Origin: Sphagnum magellanicum
Taxonomy: Eukaryota; Streptophyta; Sphagnopsida; Sphagnales; Sphagnaceae
DNA: 64,000 bases
Assembly (NCBI GenBank): GCA_021904315.1
Contig: CM038914.1
Coordinates: forward strand, 1,364,001 to 1,428,000
Direction of reading: 5' to 3'
Below, piece after piece: positions 33,892 through 43,625 of the stretch (within the stretch, counting starts at the first letter, position 1; each line of letters begins with the position of its first letter). The notes under the pieces were generated by a model, which was not told the DNA's origin, ran no database searches, and worked only from the letters and a program-made list of their open reading frames with translations. The position numbers and the translations under genes were made by a program.

Positions 33892-36182
33892 AATGGACAT
33901 TGAACAAAAAGGGGTTAGGGTGGTTTTCTCTTAGGCTTTCTGAAGCTGCAGGATTGAAATGTTCTTGACTAAGAATACTTGTCATCTGCACCTTCCATTG
34001 CTTGCCCTTGAAATGCAACACAGGAACACACAACTTACGAGTGCCTTTCTATAAAAATATGGGATGGTGTGTGTTGATGAGGATGTGATAGGAGGGAGGC
34101 CTACCTTGTGACTTTGGATTGACCAATTTTGCAAATAATTTGCAAGGCCTATATTTTGGAAACCTAGCTACACCTTCAGCTTCACAATTTCCTCTTCATA
34201 ATGGAAAGCTATTTGAGCTTCCAAAGCTGAAGGTCTAGCTTCCCAGTAGAAAGGTGCCTTTGGAGCAACTCCAATGATGCAATCTATTTGAGGTGACATC
34301 AATATTTATCACATCTAAATTTAGTGTTAATGTTTGCCCCTCCCTCACCCACAAATAGTAAAATATTGGACAATATACATTGAGGGAACGTTTATATGTC
34401 ACACACGAGCCAATCGCCGAGGCTGGCCAATCAATATGTGACAATCAATATGTGACCGATAGCTGGTCCCAACCATGGCACCTACCAAGAGTAGTGATTT
34501 TCCTTTTTGCAGATCCTCTGAAATCTCCACAATCAGAGCTCATGTTTGCACCCATTCCTTCCTATTTTTCACAACTGTGGCCACTTACCTCATCCAAAAT
34601 TTGACAGACAAACAATTCAATTTTATTGTTGCCACTGAAGATCCTCTTATATTAAGAGTAGAGTGTATACCAATCTATATGATTGCATGATTTGAATGAT
34701 ACATTGGAGTGCACATCTTGAAAGTGGTATTGATTATTGCATTTTCTCTCAAATGTGATGTCTTGTTGGTATTTCACATAATTGTTACATTTGGTGAGCT
34801 TTAGTGTTGTGATATGGTGCAGGGATTGTGAAGTACTAGTGTATAAATGGACAGTGCATGGTGCATTATGGAGACTATTTTAACATCAAGAGGGTGTCAA
34901 GTCTAGGGTTTTGTATCAAAGAACTTCCTTGCATTCTTTATCATGGTTTCCAAAGCATTCAGGAACTGTTTGGTACAGTGGGCAGATTTGAAGACTTTAA
35001 TGAGAACACTCCATCCACATCATAAAAGTTTCTGGATGAGATTATTCAGGACTGCCACATAGACAGTACGCCTTAAAGGTCAGCAGGAGAGCAATGCATA
35101 TGAATTTGCTTCATTGATTCCAGGACCAATAGACTTCACACCATCAAAGTTGTTCTTGCACCAATTATCATTGTTTACTACAGTATGTAATTGAAGAAGG
35201 AAAGGTGGCTCATTTATCACAATGAGCAGAAGTTGTAGCTATTGCATTTGCCTTCAATATACCACACACACTTTACCATGTTGATCACAAAGATACTAAT
35301 AAGAATTCATGATATTCATTCCACAGTATCTTCCCACATGTTCTTCCCTTGTGATGGAAAATACACAAACATGCAGCAGGAAGGTGCAGGTGAGTGTAAG
35401 TATGCACTTTCTGCAATCGCTCACCTCAAAATCAGTGTTAAACCAGCTTGCATTCAGACAGAGTATTTAGAGAACACAGAAAAACACAGCCTGTGTCCAC
35501 CAAAGGAGAAATGGACTCTACCCAGAAAGCTTTACTACATCAATGAATGAACATAAAGAATAAATCCTCCAGGCTCCTCCAAGCTCCAAAATGGTTGGCA
35601 CTGCAAACCCATATCGCACAATGTGGCTTGGAACTCTTTTTGTCCAATTCTTGTTCAGATCAAGAAGCCTGGCTGGCCACAAACTGGATGAGGCCTATGG
35701 GCAATAAGAAAAAAACATGCACCTATGTCAAATTCCAGACATGAAAAACATTTCTTCCATTGCACCCTGCCATACTTTTAGACAAATTTCTTCCACAAAA
35801 CAAGCACAAAGTAGCAAGGCATTAGACCTTAGACCTTGGGTGTTAACCAAAACAAGGTCATTTGAGGGGGGGTCAATAAATCAAACCTTGCCAATGTTGA
35901 GCATCATGATTGATCCTCTGAAATGTTGTACCTAATATGAATGGGTAAATGTATAGTGGGGTGAAATACCAAAATTAAATCTTGGAAGTGAAAAAAATGA
36001 AACTCTATGAGAGCACACTTTGAGATGAGTACTGTAACAGCTGAGCAAAATGCATACCCATGACTTATAACACCAGATACAGAATGATGTCATGTCATTG
36101 CTGCCCTTGAGCTCATGGAAATATTCTTAGATCCCAAAGTACAATCCTTCATTGGCAGCCCATTTATAGTCAGAATCATAAG
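33517..36182. other. Intergenic DNA downstream of the kinase gene
   Basis: No recognised gene. It includes a (GA)n microsatellite at 33857-33887 and a direct repeat of CAATCAATATGTGAC at about 34426-34455. The kinase 3' UTR must extend into the right part (below 36183 on the minus strand), but I cannot place its end. Confidence 0.55.
33857..33887. repeat. (GA)n microsatellite
   Basis: Uninterrupted GA dinucleotide run of about 15 units. Confidence 0.95.
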
Positions 36183-38363
36183 TTAATGGCTCCAGTCTTT
36201 GCTGCCATTGTCTTGAAGCTCTGTGGATCCCTGGTTCAAGTCCTTCAGCATCTCCACCACCTGTTGCATCGTTGGTCTGTTTGCAGGGGAATTTTGCGCA
36301 CACATCGTTGCAGCCTGCCATATATGTGCATAATTACTTAGGCACAATTTGTAAGCTACGAAGCGATGTGCCACAAAATTTACCTGGCAACATATCAACC
36401 TGCCTAACAAGCAAAGAAAGAGATTTTCCCACAACTGGGAAAGTGAGTTTAGTATAAGGTAAAGCACAAGGGTGAGGGCATTACTGAAATATGGGCCCAT
36501 GTGAGGTGGCAGTGAAGTGCTGCCCAATTTCAGTAATGTCCTTGTATGCATGCTTTACCAAGTGTAAAGAGCAACCTTGCATTTTGATTTAAATTTTCTT
36601 TTCCCATCGGGTATCACAGGAAAAAAAGACAAGAGGCTTTACAAAAATGGGAATGCCTGCAGGAGCAGAACTTTCAAACTTTGAAAAGCCTGGTGGGATT
36701 TTTTATGCTCTGTAAGGTGCTCTCTAGATACACTAGAGAAATGAGAGGAGGTCTTTATTCTACCTGTACCACCCTGGTCAATTCATACTCGTGGAATTTG
36801 CCGCACAGCTTTGGATCAGCTAAGTCATGAAAGTTTCCTTGCAAGACCAAGGGCCCAGCCCACTCCACAATTGTCCGCTTCGTGGCCCCTATCCGTTCAA
36901 TTGGCTTCCTCCCACTGATGAGCTCCAGTAGCAGTATTCCAAAGCTGTACACATCGCACATCTCTGAAACTTTCCCCCACATGGCATACTCTGGTGCTAA
37001 GTAGCCAAGTGTACCCTTCACTCGTGTTGTTACGTGTGTTGTACCCTCCGGAATTAGCTTTGCAAATCCAAAATCCGCCAACTGGGCCTCGAAATTCTCA
37101 TCCAAGAGAACGTTGCTGGCCTTGATGTCCCGGTGAATAATGTGGGGTTTTGCGTAGTGGTGTAAGTAACTGTACAGAGACACCAGACAAAAACAATTAA
37201 CCATTTTTTGCTTGTCACCCACATGCTAGCTTCTCATTTTACATCAACAGGTAGCTGGTATTGTAGCATTTACAAAAAGCTTGTAAACCCTAAGACCCAT
37301 TTCATCAATTGGTGAATGTCTCTTGAATCCAGAACATCAGGCCTGCTTTCACAGTTCTTTGACACTGCCCAGGCACACTTCAGTGAGTTTCAGTTAGTTG
37401 CAATTCAGGGAGTTAAATCTGTTGCATTTCCAGAAGCAGACAAAAGACTCAGTCCTGATGTTGGCCATCCAGCAGTTGATATACAGAAGACAGGGATTAG
37501 TACTTACGCAAGGCCTTCAGCAGAACCAGTGGCGATTTTCATTCTCCGTTGCCAATTGAGGGCAGACTCTGATGAGAATTGGCCATGCAAATGGGATAGC
37601 AAACTGAGCTTGGGCATGTAGTCATACACAATCAAGCGCTCCTGGCCCTCTGCACAGTAACCTCTCAGGCTTAACAAGTTTTTGTGTTGAACACGCCCCA
37701 GAATTTCAACTTCTACTGCAAACTCCATCTCTGCCTTAGTGCTCCACACTTTCAACCTTTTCACTGCAATCTGCTTCCCCATATCACCCAGGGTCTCTCA
37801 TTTCAGCTCCAGAGAAGCAAATTGATGATACCTTGCAAAATACAGTCAAACGAAATTGCACACAAATAAGACACTGCAATTTCCCTCAAGAAAGCACTGG
37901 TAGGTAGGTAGTCACGTGCAATGTGCTAGGTGATTGAGAAAGTCCAGAAAGTAGCAAACAAAACCCAATCTCACCATAACAACAACAATCCAGGTGCCCA
38001 CTTTAGGTCCAAACCTAGTACCATCCTGAAGTATAGGAACTGACTCATGTGCTGAAGATGATGAGGTTCTGTAGAGAAGGCAACATGATCAGTCAAACAG
38101 GCATATTCTAACAGAGTCTGCAAGCTGCAAAGGGGGAAAAGAGGAGCATGTGGTACACTAGAGTGTGGGATCAATAGGCCATGACATGACTCCATACTTG
38201 GTCTCCATTCGGTAGTTGGCCCCAGTAAACACTCCCAAAGCCACCTTCCCCTATCTTGTTGTCATAGTTGAAACTGTTTGTAGCTGCATGCAATTCTCTT
38301 AATGAAAATATGCGCCATGTACCACGACCACCACCACCACCACTTTTGTTGTTATCCACCGGC
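36183..38363 (-). CDS. PTI1-like receptor-like cytoplasmic kinase (At3g15890 type), multi-exon
   Basis: Four exons join in frame: 38363-38198, 37770-37508, 37169-36764 and 36314-36183 (stop), giving 321 residues. Introns are GT-AG in phases 0, 2 and 0. Kinase motifs: glycine loop GEGGFGSVYWG (about residue 38), IAVKRLK Lys59, FAVEVEIL helix C, LIVYDYMP hinge, HIIHRDIKASNVLL catalytic loop, LADFGFAKLI, GTLGYLAPEYAMWG, and CDVYSFGILLLELISGRKP in subdomain IX. All catalytic residues are present and it is an RD kinase. No signal peptide or membrane segment is visible, so it is a cytoplasmic RLCK that phosphorylates protein substrates in signalling. The start is missing: the 38363 edge is a TGCAG acceptor (phase 2) and no in-frame ATG precedes it before a stop. 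The first exon, about 30-40 codons in relatives, lies upstream. Confidence 0.93.
36315..36763 (-). other. Kinase intron 3
   Basis: 449 bp, donor CAG|GTAGAA and acceptor GGCAG|GCT on the minus strand, phase 0. Splicing gives TRVVQAATMCAQ, which aligns without gap to the family. Confidence 0.88.
37170..37507 (-). other. Kinase intron 2
   Basis: 338 bp, donor TTGC|GTAAGT and acceptor TACAG|TTAC on the minus strand, phase 2. Splicing gives SAEGLAYLHH, the conserved family sequence. Confidence 0.9.
37771..38197 (-). other. Kinase intron 1 of the visible exons
   Basis: 427 bp, donor ACCAA|GTATGG and acceptor AAGCAG|ATTGC on the minus strand, phase 0. Splicing gives PNGDQIAVKRLK. Confidence 0.88.
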
Positions 38364-38458
38364 CTGCACTCACCAGTGACATCATAAAGCTCAAAACATC
38401 ATTCACATTTTTTTTCCATCCAACACATAATATCTGATGATGTCAAGAGTCTGCCTTT

Positions 38459-38800
38459 GAGCATCTCCATGGGCACTGAGTAGTGAAATCTTGGATGAGG
38501 TGCAGGAGCCAAATCCAGTGGATTCACTGGAAAGACTGCGGTGACTCTGAAAAAATGCACAGCTTGAGGAGCCCTGGACCAGTCTAATAAACACAGTCCA
38601 ACCGTATTTATTGACTGCTCCCTGTTTCTGATTGGCTAGATAGTTTGATTGGTCAAAGTGGGTTGCTATTAGTAGTCTCCCACCTAGTTGTATTCCCAGT
38701 TTCAGTTTCTTGGGTGTGGTTGGAAAAAAGTAAGTAACTAAAACTTGGATGTGAGCAACATTTTTGCAGGGTCACATAACGAGCACTGCTGGAGATGCTC
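38459..38800 (-). mobile_element. Harbinger-like MITE, copy 1 (upstream of the kinase)
   Basis: 342 bp with terminal inverted repeats GAGCATCTCCA at left and TGGAGATGCTC at right. Flanking triplets are TTT and TTA, one change from a TTA/TAA duplication as made by PIF/Harbinger elements. The reverse complement aligns along its interior with 42029-42375 (shared blocks AAACTGAAACTGGG, GACTACTAATA, CCAATCAGAAACA). Non-coding. It sits 96 bp from the first visible kinase exon, in the upstream intron or promoter. Confidence 0.78.
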
Positions 38801-40973
38801 TTAGATCATCAAATGCCCAACCCTACTTCTCAACATGAGTTTGAATGGGTCCTTGGACAATAGAGGAGGAAGAAGAAGAGCAGGCCGGATTCAATCCTGT
38901 AATACTTCAGTGTAGCTTCATCCCGGTCTTTGTTTTCACATGATCCTGGTGAGGCCACCTTCACCACTGCTAGAGACTTTCAACAAAGTAGTAGGTAGTA
39001 CTGAAGAAGTCCAAAAAAGAGGGAGGGAAGAAACAACTCACATTTCTTCACTTGCGCGCCCCCTGCAGCACCATTTTGCAAGCAATGCCATAATTAATCC
39101 TTGCTGGAGCTGATCACAGCTACTGATTCTCTCTCTCTCTCTCCTCCGTCTTGTTTCCCCTAAAATCTCAAGCTCATCTGAATATCTCACCAGCTGCTGT
39201 CCTCCCTCGACTACCAGCTAGTTCCCACTCGCCCCGTCTGTTGTACGTCCAGTAGCTGCTGCTTCTTCTTAAGCTTCAGTTGAGAAGCTGCAACATGAGC
39301 CGCAGCTGCTGACGTTATTCTCAAACTCATGAGCTGCAGTACTACTAATGGAAGAAAACCCCATAGCTTCTACACAGTATGTGCGGATCGCAAACCTGCT
39401 GGCTGCAGACACCCTCGATCTGCATACATAGATAGATACTAGTGTCAGGCAGCTGAGCTACCTGGTAGTACTAAGCTGCAGGCATATAATAATAAGCAGC
39501 AGCAGCCAGCACTGTACATAAACATAGCTGAGCCAGACCTAGATAAGACGTCCCTGGCAGGCAGACAGGCAGCAAACTCTTTCTATTTTCTCCTGCTAAA
39601 CCTGCGCGGACCTTCAGCCAGACAGAAGAAACTCTCCGCAGCTACAGCAGCAAAAGAAAAGCCCACTCCAGATGTAAGTGACGACGCCAACAAGTCCTGT
39701 CGCAACACGCAAAACACATACACGACACTCACAGGCTACACACTGCACACATTCCCTCTGTCTGCGTGTGTGTGCGGCCAGGCCAGAGTGAAAGCAAGCA
39801 GCAGCGCAATAGCACGAGGCCGAACAGCAATGTAGTAAGTTTTCCCTATGGCTCCCTTTGGTCCCATAGCTAACCATTGTGGTGGTTTAGTGCTATCGTT
39901 ATTATGCCCTAGCAGTTTTTTGCCTTGGTTAAAACCAGCACCCACTTTGGTACCATGGTAAAATTTGCAAAATCCATTAAAATTATTTCTAAATATTGCA
40001 GATATTCTACCCCTTAGACTACATCAAGGTCTTCAAGTTCAAATCTAACATTTTTTGGGCTTCATTTGGCCTCTAAGAGGTCTTGCTGAAAATGGTGAAG
40101 GTATCAACATGGGTGCTGGTTCACCCTGGCCAGCAGTTTGGAGTCCAGTGTTTTGTTTTGGGTGTGAAATTTTACTCAAATGTGAAAATTTATAAAATAA
40201 AAAGGGAATACTCTATCACAATATTCCCATTTTTTGAAAAAAAATTTTGCCAAATTTCTTGAAATTTTTATATTTAAAATTATGTTTTTGTCACATTTGG
40301 ACTTTGATTTAATTTAATAACATTATTTAAACTTTTCTTTTTTACTATTTAAACATGTTCTAAAAACATGTCACCATATAAAGCTAAATCCCTCTTGGGA
40401 TGCTAGTTAATGACACAAGTTGCAACATCTGAAAATTGAATATCACTGGTTTGAACTTTGGACAATATAATATTATTTTCAGAAATGTTGAAATTTTCAC
40501 AAGAAAAACTTCAAAGAACAAACTTTTGTGAAAGAGAAATATGAGATCTTCAAAAAATTTCAAAAACTAACTAATTATTCAACAGACATGTGTTGAAGTT
40601 TACCAAGGCACTATAGACACTTAGTGTGTGTTTCTTTTTGGCTTTTCTTTCTTTCAGTTTTGCAATGTAACATCTTTAGGACATTAATCGGTGACAAGTC
40701 TTTTACTGAAACTTGAAACTGGCAAAAAAATTGTCATAAGTCTCAAAATTGTGTCAAGATATGACAACATTTTTTTATTATTTTCAAAGAAAATTTCTAA
40801 AATGTCCAAAAAAAAGAAAAAACCGTCGGAAACATCATTCTTCATGATTTTTTCATTTTTCAGTAAAACAACTACCTATAGCTAAGATTGTTGCAAAATT
40901 TTGCCACCAAAAAAAAACACTGATTCAACTTGGCATAATTCCACTTAGGCCTTCCTCTTCTTACTGCTTCTAC
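38801..40973. other. Probable upstream region of the kinase gene; otherwise no gene seen
   Basis: Richer in G+C than its surroundings between about 38880 and 39830, with a (CT)n run near 39126-39144 and many GCAGC/AGCTGC repeats. This is as expected for a promoter and 5' UTR of the minus-strand kinase, and the unlocated first exon probably lies here. A Cys-rich candidate is discussed in the findings. From about 39960 on the sequence is AT-rich and holds nothing recognisable. Confidence 0.45.
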
Positions 40974-42006
40974 CAGTGTTGGACGGTTCTCACTTTTTTT
41001 TGAAAACCACCGGTTCCAGTTCTCCCAGCCGTTTTAAAAAACCTTTAATGTTCTCATTATTAAAAAAAAAAGAAAAGATTTATATGATCTTTAAGGGTTT
41101 CAGGTTTTTGAAAAAAAAACTCAAATGGTTTTCAGTCTTTGCGATTCTTATAAAAATTACAACCTCGGTTTTCAGCAACAGTTCTCAGAAGCCGATTTTC
41201 AAATTTAAAAAAATCAGGATATATTTTTAATTGGTTTTGAAATAAATTAAAATTGCCCCTTTCTGTAGAAGAGCCCGACGCTTCTTCGTGAAGCACCCCT
41301 TGAAGGAGCCGTTGAGGAGGCTAGCGCCACCCAAACTAAAACCCAAACCTGACTAAACACTAGAATTTTCCTTAAAGTCATCCTGTCTTCACCCTGTCTT
41401 TGGGCCTCTGTTCACCCCCTATCCCCTCTTTGAGTGAGGTCCGCAAAGTAAGGAAGTTTTATTAAATCTGGGTATGAAATGCTGAAACTCAGCATTTAAT
41501 GCACAAGGTTCGAGGGTACATGTAATTATAGTAGTTGTACACGTAGGAGCAGTGAAAATATATGTAGCAGCAGTGGAGGCGCTCAGGAAAAAGGAAAGAC
41601 GGGGTCAAAAGCGGATGAAACTCAGTTTGGCACAAAAAGTGGTGCATTTATGAGTTTGACCCCCAGTTGAAGGCTAATGTACTTTTTTTGAGGTTTTTCT
41701 TTAATCTCACCCGGTTTTGGACTAAACTCAAGGGTACTGATACCCTGTTTTCCTGACTTTACGGAAAACTCTACTAAACACCCTGAAAACCGGTGCTCAT
41801 ATGTTTTAATGCCCTTAAAGGTTATCAGAAAATATTCAACTGATACCTTTTGAGGCTTTAAAAAGTCAGTTTTCAGTGGGAGAGAACCGGTGAGCAGGTT
41901 CTCAAAAAGGTTTTCATTGTATGTGAAAACTTTCGATTCTCATTCTGAGAACCGGAATGATAACCTTCAAGGTTCTCATTGAAAAAGTGAGAACCGCCCA
42001 ACACTG
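40974..42006. mobile_element. hAT-like non-autonomous DNA transposon (1.03 kb)
   Basis: Terminal inverted repeats of about 25 bp: CAGTGTTGGACGGTTCTCAC plus a T run at left, and the complement CAGTGTTGGGCGGTTCTCAC plus TTTTT at right. Flanking 8-mers are GCTTCTAC (40966-40973) and GTTTCTAC (42007-42014), 7 of 8 identical, the hallmark of hAT insertion. The interior has further AGAACCGG/CCGGTTCT blocks and a small GC-rich core with a GAAGCACCCCTTGAAGG segment. No transposase is encoded. It is related to the smaller element at 32179-32519. Confidence 0.85.
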
Positions 42007-42028
42007 GTTTCTACCTGTGTTTTCATTA

Positions 42029-42375
42029 GAGCATCTCCAGCAGTTCTCAGTATACGAGCCTGCGAATATTTTCGCATCCAAGTTTAGGTATGTACTCTTT
42101 TGCAACCCCACCCATAAAACTGAAACTGGGGACAGCAAATCGGTGCGGGACTACTAATAACAAACCACCTGGACCATTACGATGGGCCAATCAGAAACAC
42201 TGAGCAGCAGTTAGATCATATTTATTACACTCTTTTTTGCAGGCGCCCTTAACTAGCCACGGCAGGCAACGTGACCAATATGCCGAGCCAAACCCATTTT
42301 CCTGAGCCAAACCAGCGTAAGTTGCGTTTTCTTAATCCAATTTTACTGTCCAGGATCACATACTTGGAGATGCTC
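42029..42375 (+). mobile_element. Harbinger-like MITE, copy 2
   Basis: 347 bp with terminal repeats GAGCATCTCCAGCAG and TTGGAGATGCTC, and a perfect TTA triplet on both sides (42026-42028 and 42376-42378). It starts 22 bp after the end of the hAT-like element. Homologous to 38459-38800 in the opposite orientation. Non-coding. Confidence 0.83.
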
Positions 42376-42378
42376 TTA

Positions 42379-42825
42379 CTTTTTACTTACCTTACCCTAC
42401 AGTAATATTAAGTGAGTTCAGAAAGCTTTGTACCGGCCTACTGAGCATCTTTTTGCCCATACCTACCAACTAATGTGCCATTTGTCCTTATTACTTAAAT
42501 ACGAACCATCTGCAAGCATCGACCTACTTGCCCTAAACCTACTTAACCTACTAATCACTTACACACTTGTTCCTACACACTTTTTCATAAGACTTTTAAT
42601 CAGGCACAATCCTATCTAGTCATTGGGGGCAAAAAAGAGGGTCGTCAAAATTGATGCGACGTGTCAACCTTTCATTGGCTGTGATGTCAGCATTCTAACA
42701 GATTGCATTAGTTCCACCATCAGACTTGGCACCCATTCTGACTTCACCAAGTTCTTTTCAAATGCAAGTAAATCAACTTAGGCCTAGTAGAGAAAATAAT
42801 AACAGTACAGGCCATGTATAGGTGA
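42379..42825. other. Intergenic DNA, no gene seen
   Basis: No coding frame of note and no repeat recognised. It includes a CCTACTTAACCTACTAATCA stretch like the TAGG-rich blocks elsewhere. Confidence 0.5.
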
Positions 42826-43625
42826 CCAAAAATGATCTACCCAATATAGGGGGGTGTCTTTTGCGCCACTGCAAATTATCCATGTGTCCATGAGGGATTA
42901 GAATTAATCTATGCCATTAGTTGGCAATTCGAATTGATATGTGCCTCCTATAGGCGACCTCAAATGATCTACACCATTAGGGTTTTTTTGGTCTTATTAT
43001 TACTCTACGGGCTTTGTCATCCTAAGCAACTGAAAACGATCAACACAATTTGCCGGGGGGAGGTAGGCTACCAAATTTGTCCATCTTGTATGGGCAACCT
43101 AAAATAATCCATGCCATCCATGGGCAATTGGAAATGATCTATAGTTGTTTTTTTACTAAAACATATTATATTTGCCATCCATGTGTGATAAAAAAATGAT
43201 CCCTTTCATCCATCAATGATTGGAATTGCTTTGTGGCATGATCCTTGTGTGATAAAAAATAATCCATGCCATCAATGGGCAATTGGATATGATCATTGGA
43301 AATCATCTCCGTCATTGATGATAGATGTTATCTAGGGGCATTGGGAAAATGAAAATGATTTGCACAATTAGTTTTTTTCTAGGTGATTAAAAATGATCTC
43401 AACGATGTATGGATGACCAAAAATAATCCACATCATCCATGCCTATCCAAAAAAGATCAACCCTATTTAGTGAATATAAAGCATCTCTATAGTCCATGGG
43501 TGATTGAAAATAATCCATAACATCCATGAATGTTTGGAAATGATCTACCCCGTCCATAAATGATAAAAATGATAACAATGTTTTTTTGGAAAAGTGATTA
43601 TACATGATGTACACCATTCATATGT
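42826..43625. repeat. Degenerate minisatellite (AAATGATC-CCAT-ATGGGCAATTGG type)
   Basis: About 800 bp of repeated variants of 'ATCCATGCCATCCATGGGCAATTGGAAATGATC'-like units, broken here as ATCCATGCCATCCATGGGCA then ATTGGAAATGATC. Unit length drifts between about 40 and 60 bases. Units near 43100-43150 and 43255-43290 are the best preserved. The 72-codon minus-strand frame at its end is a by-product of the repeat. Confidence 0.65.

Noticed and set aside
35242-35744. Two overlapping plus-strand frames downstream of the kinase
   Set aside because: No recognisable motif, no homology I know, and they lie in what is probably the kinase 3' flank.
38403-38594. Minus-strand 63-codon frame upstream of the kinase exon as its first exon
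   Set aside because: It lies largely within the Harbinger-like MITE, ends in a stop with no usable donor, and does not resemble family N-termini.
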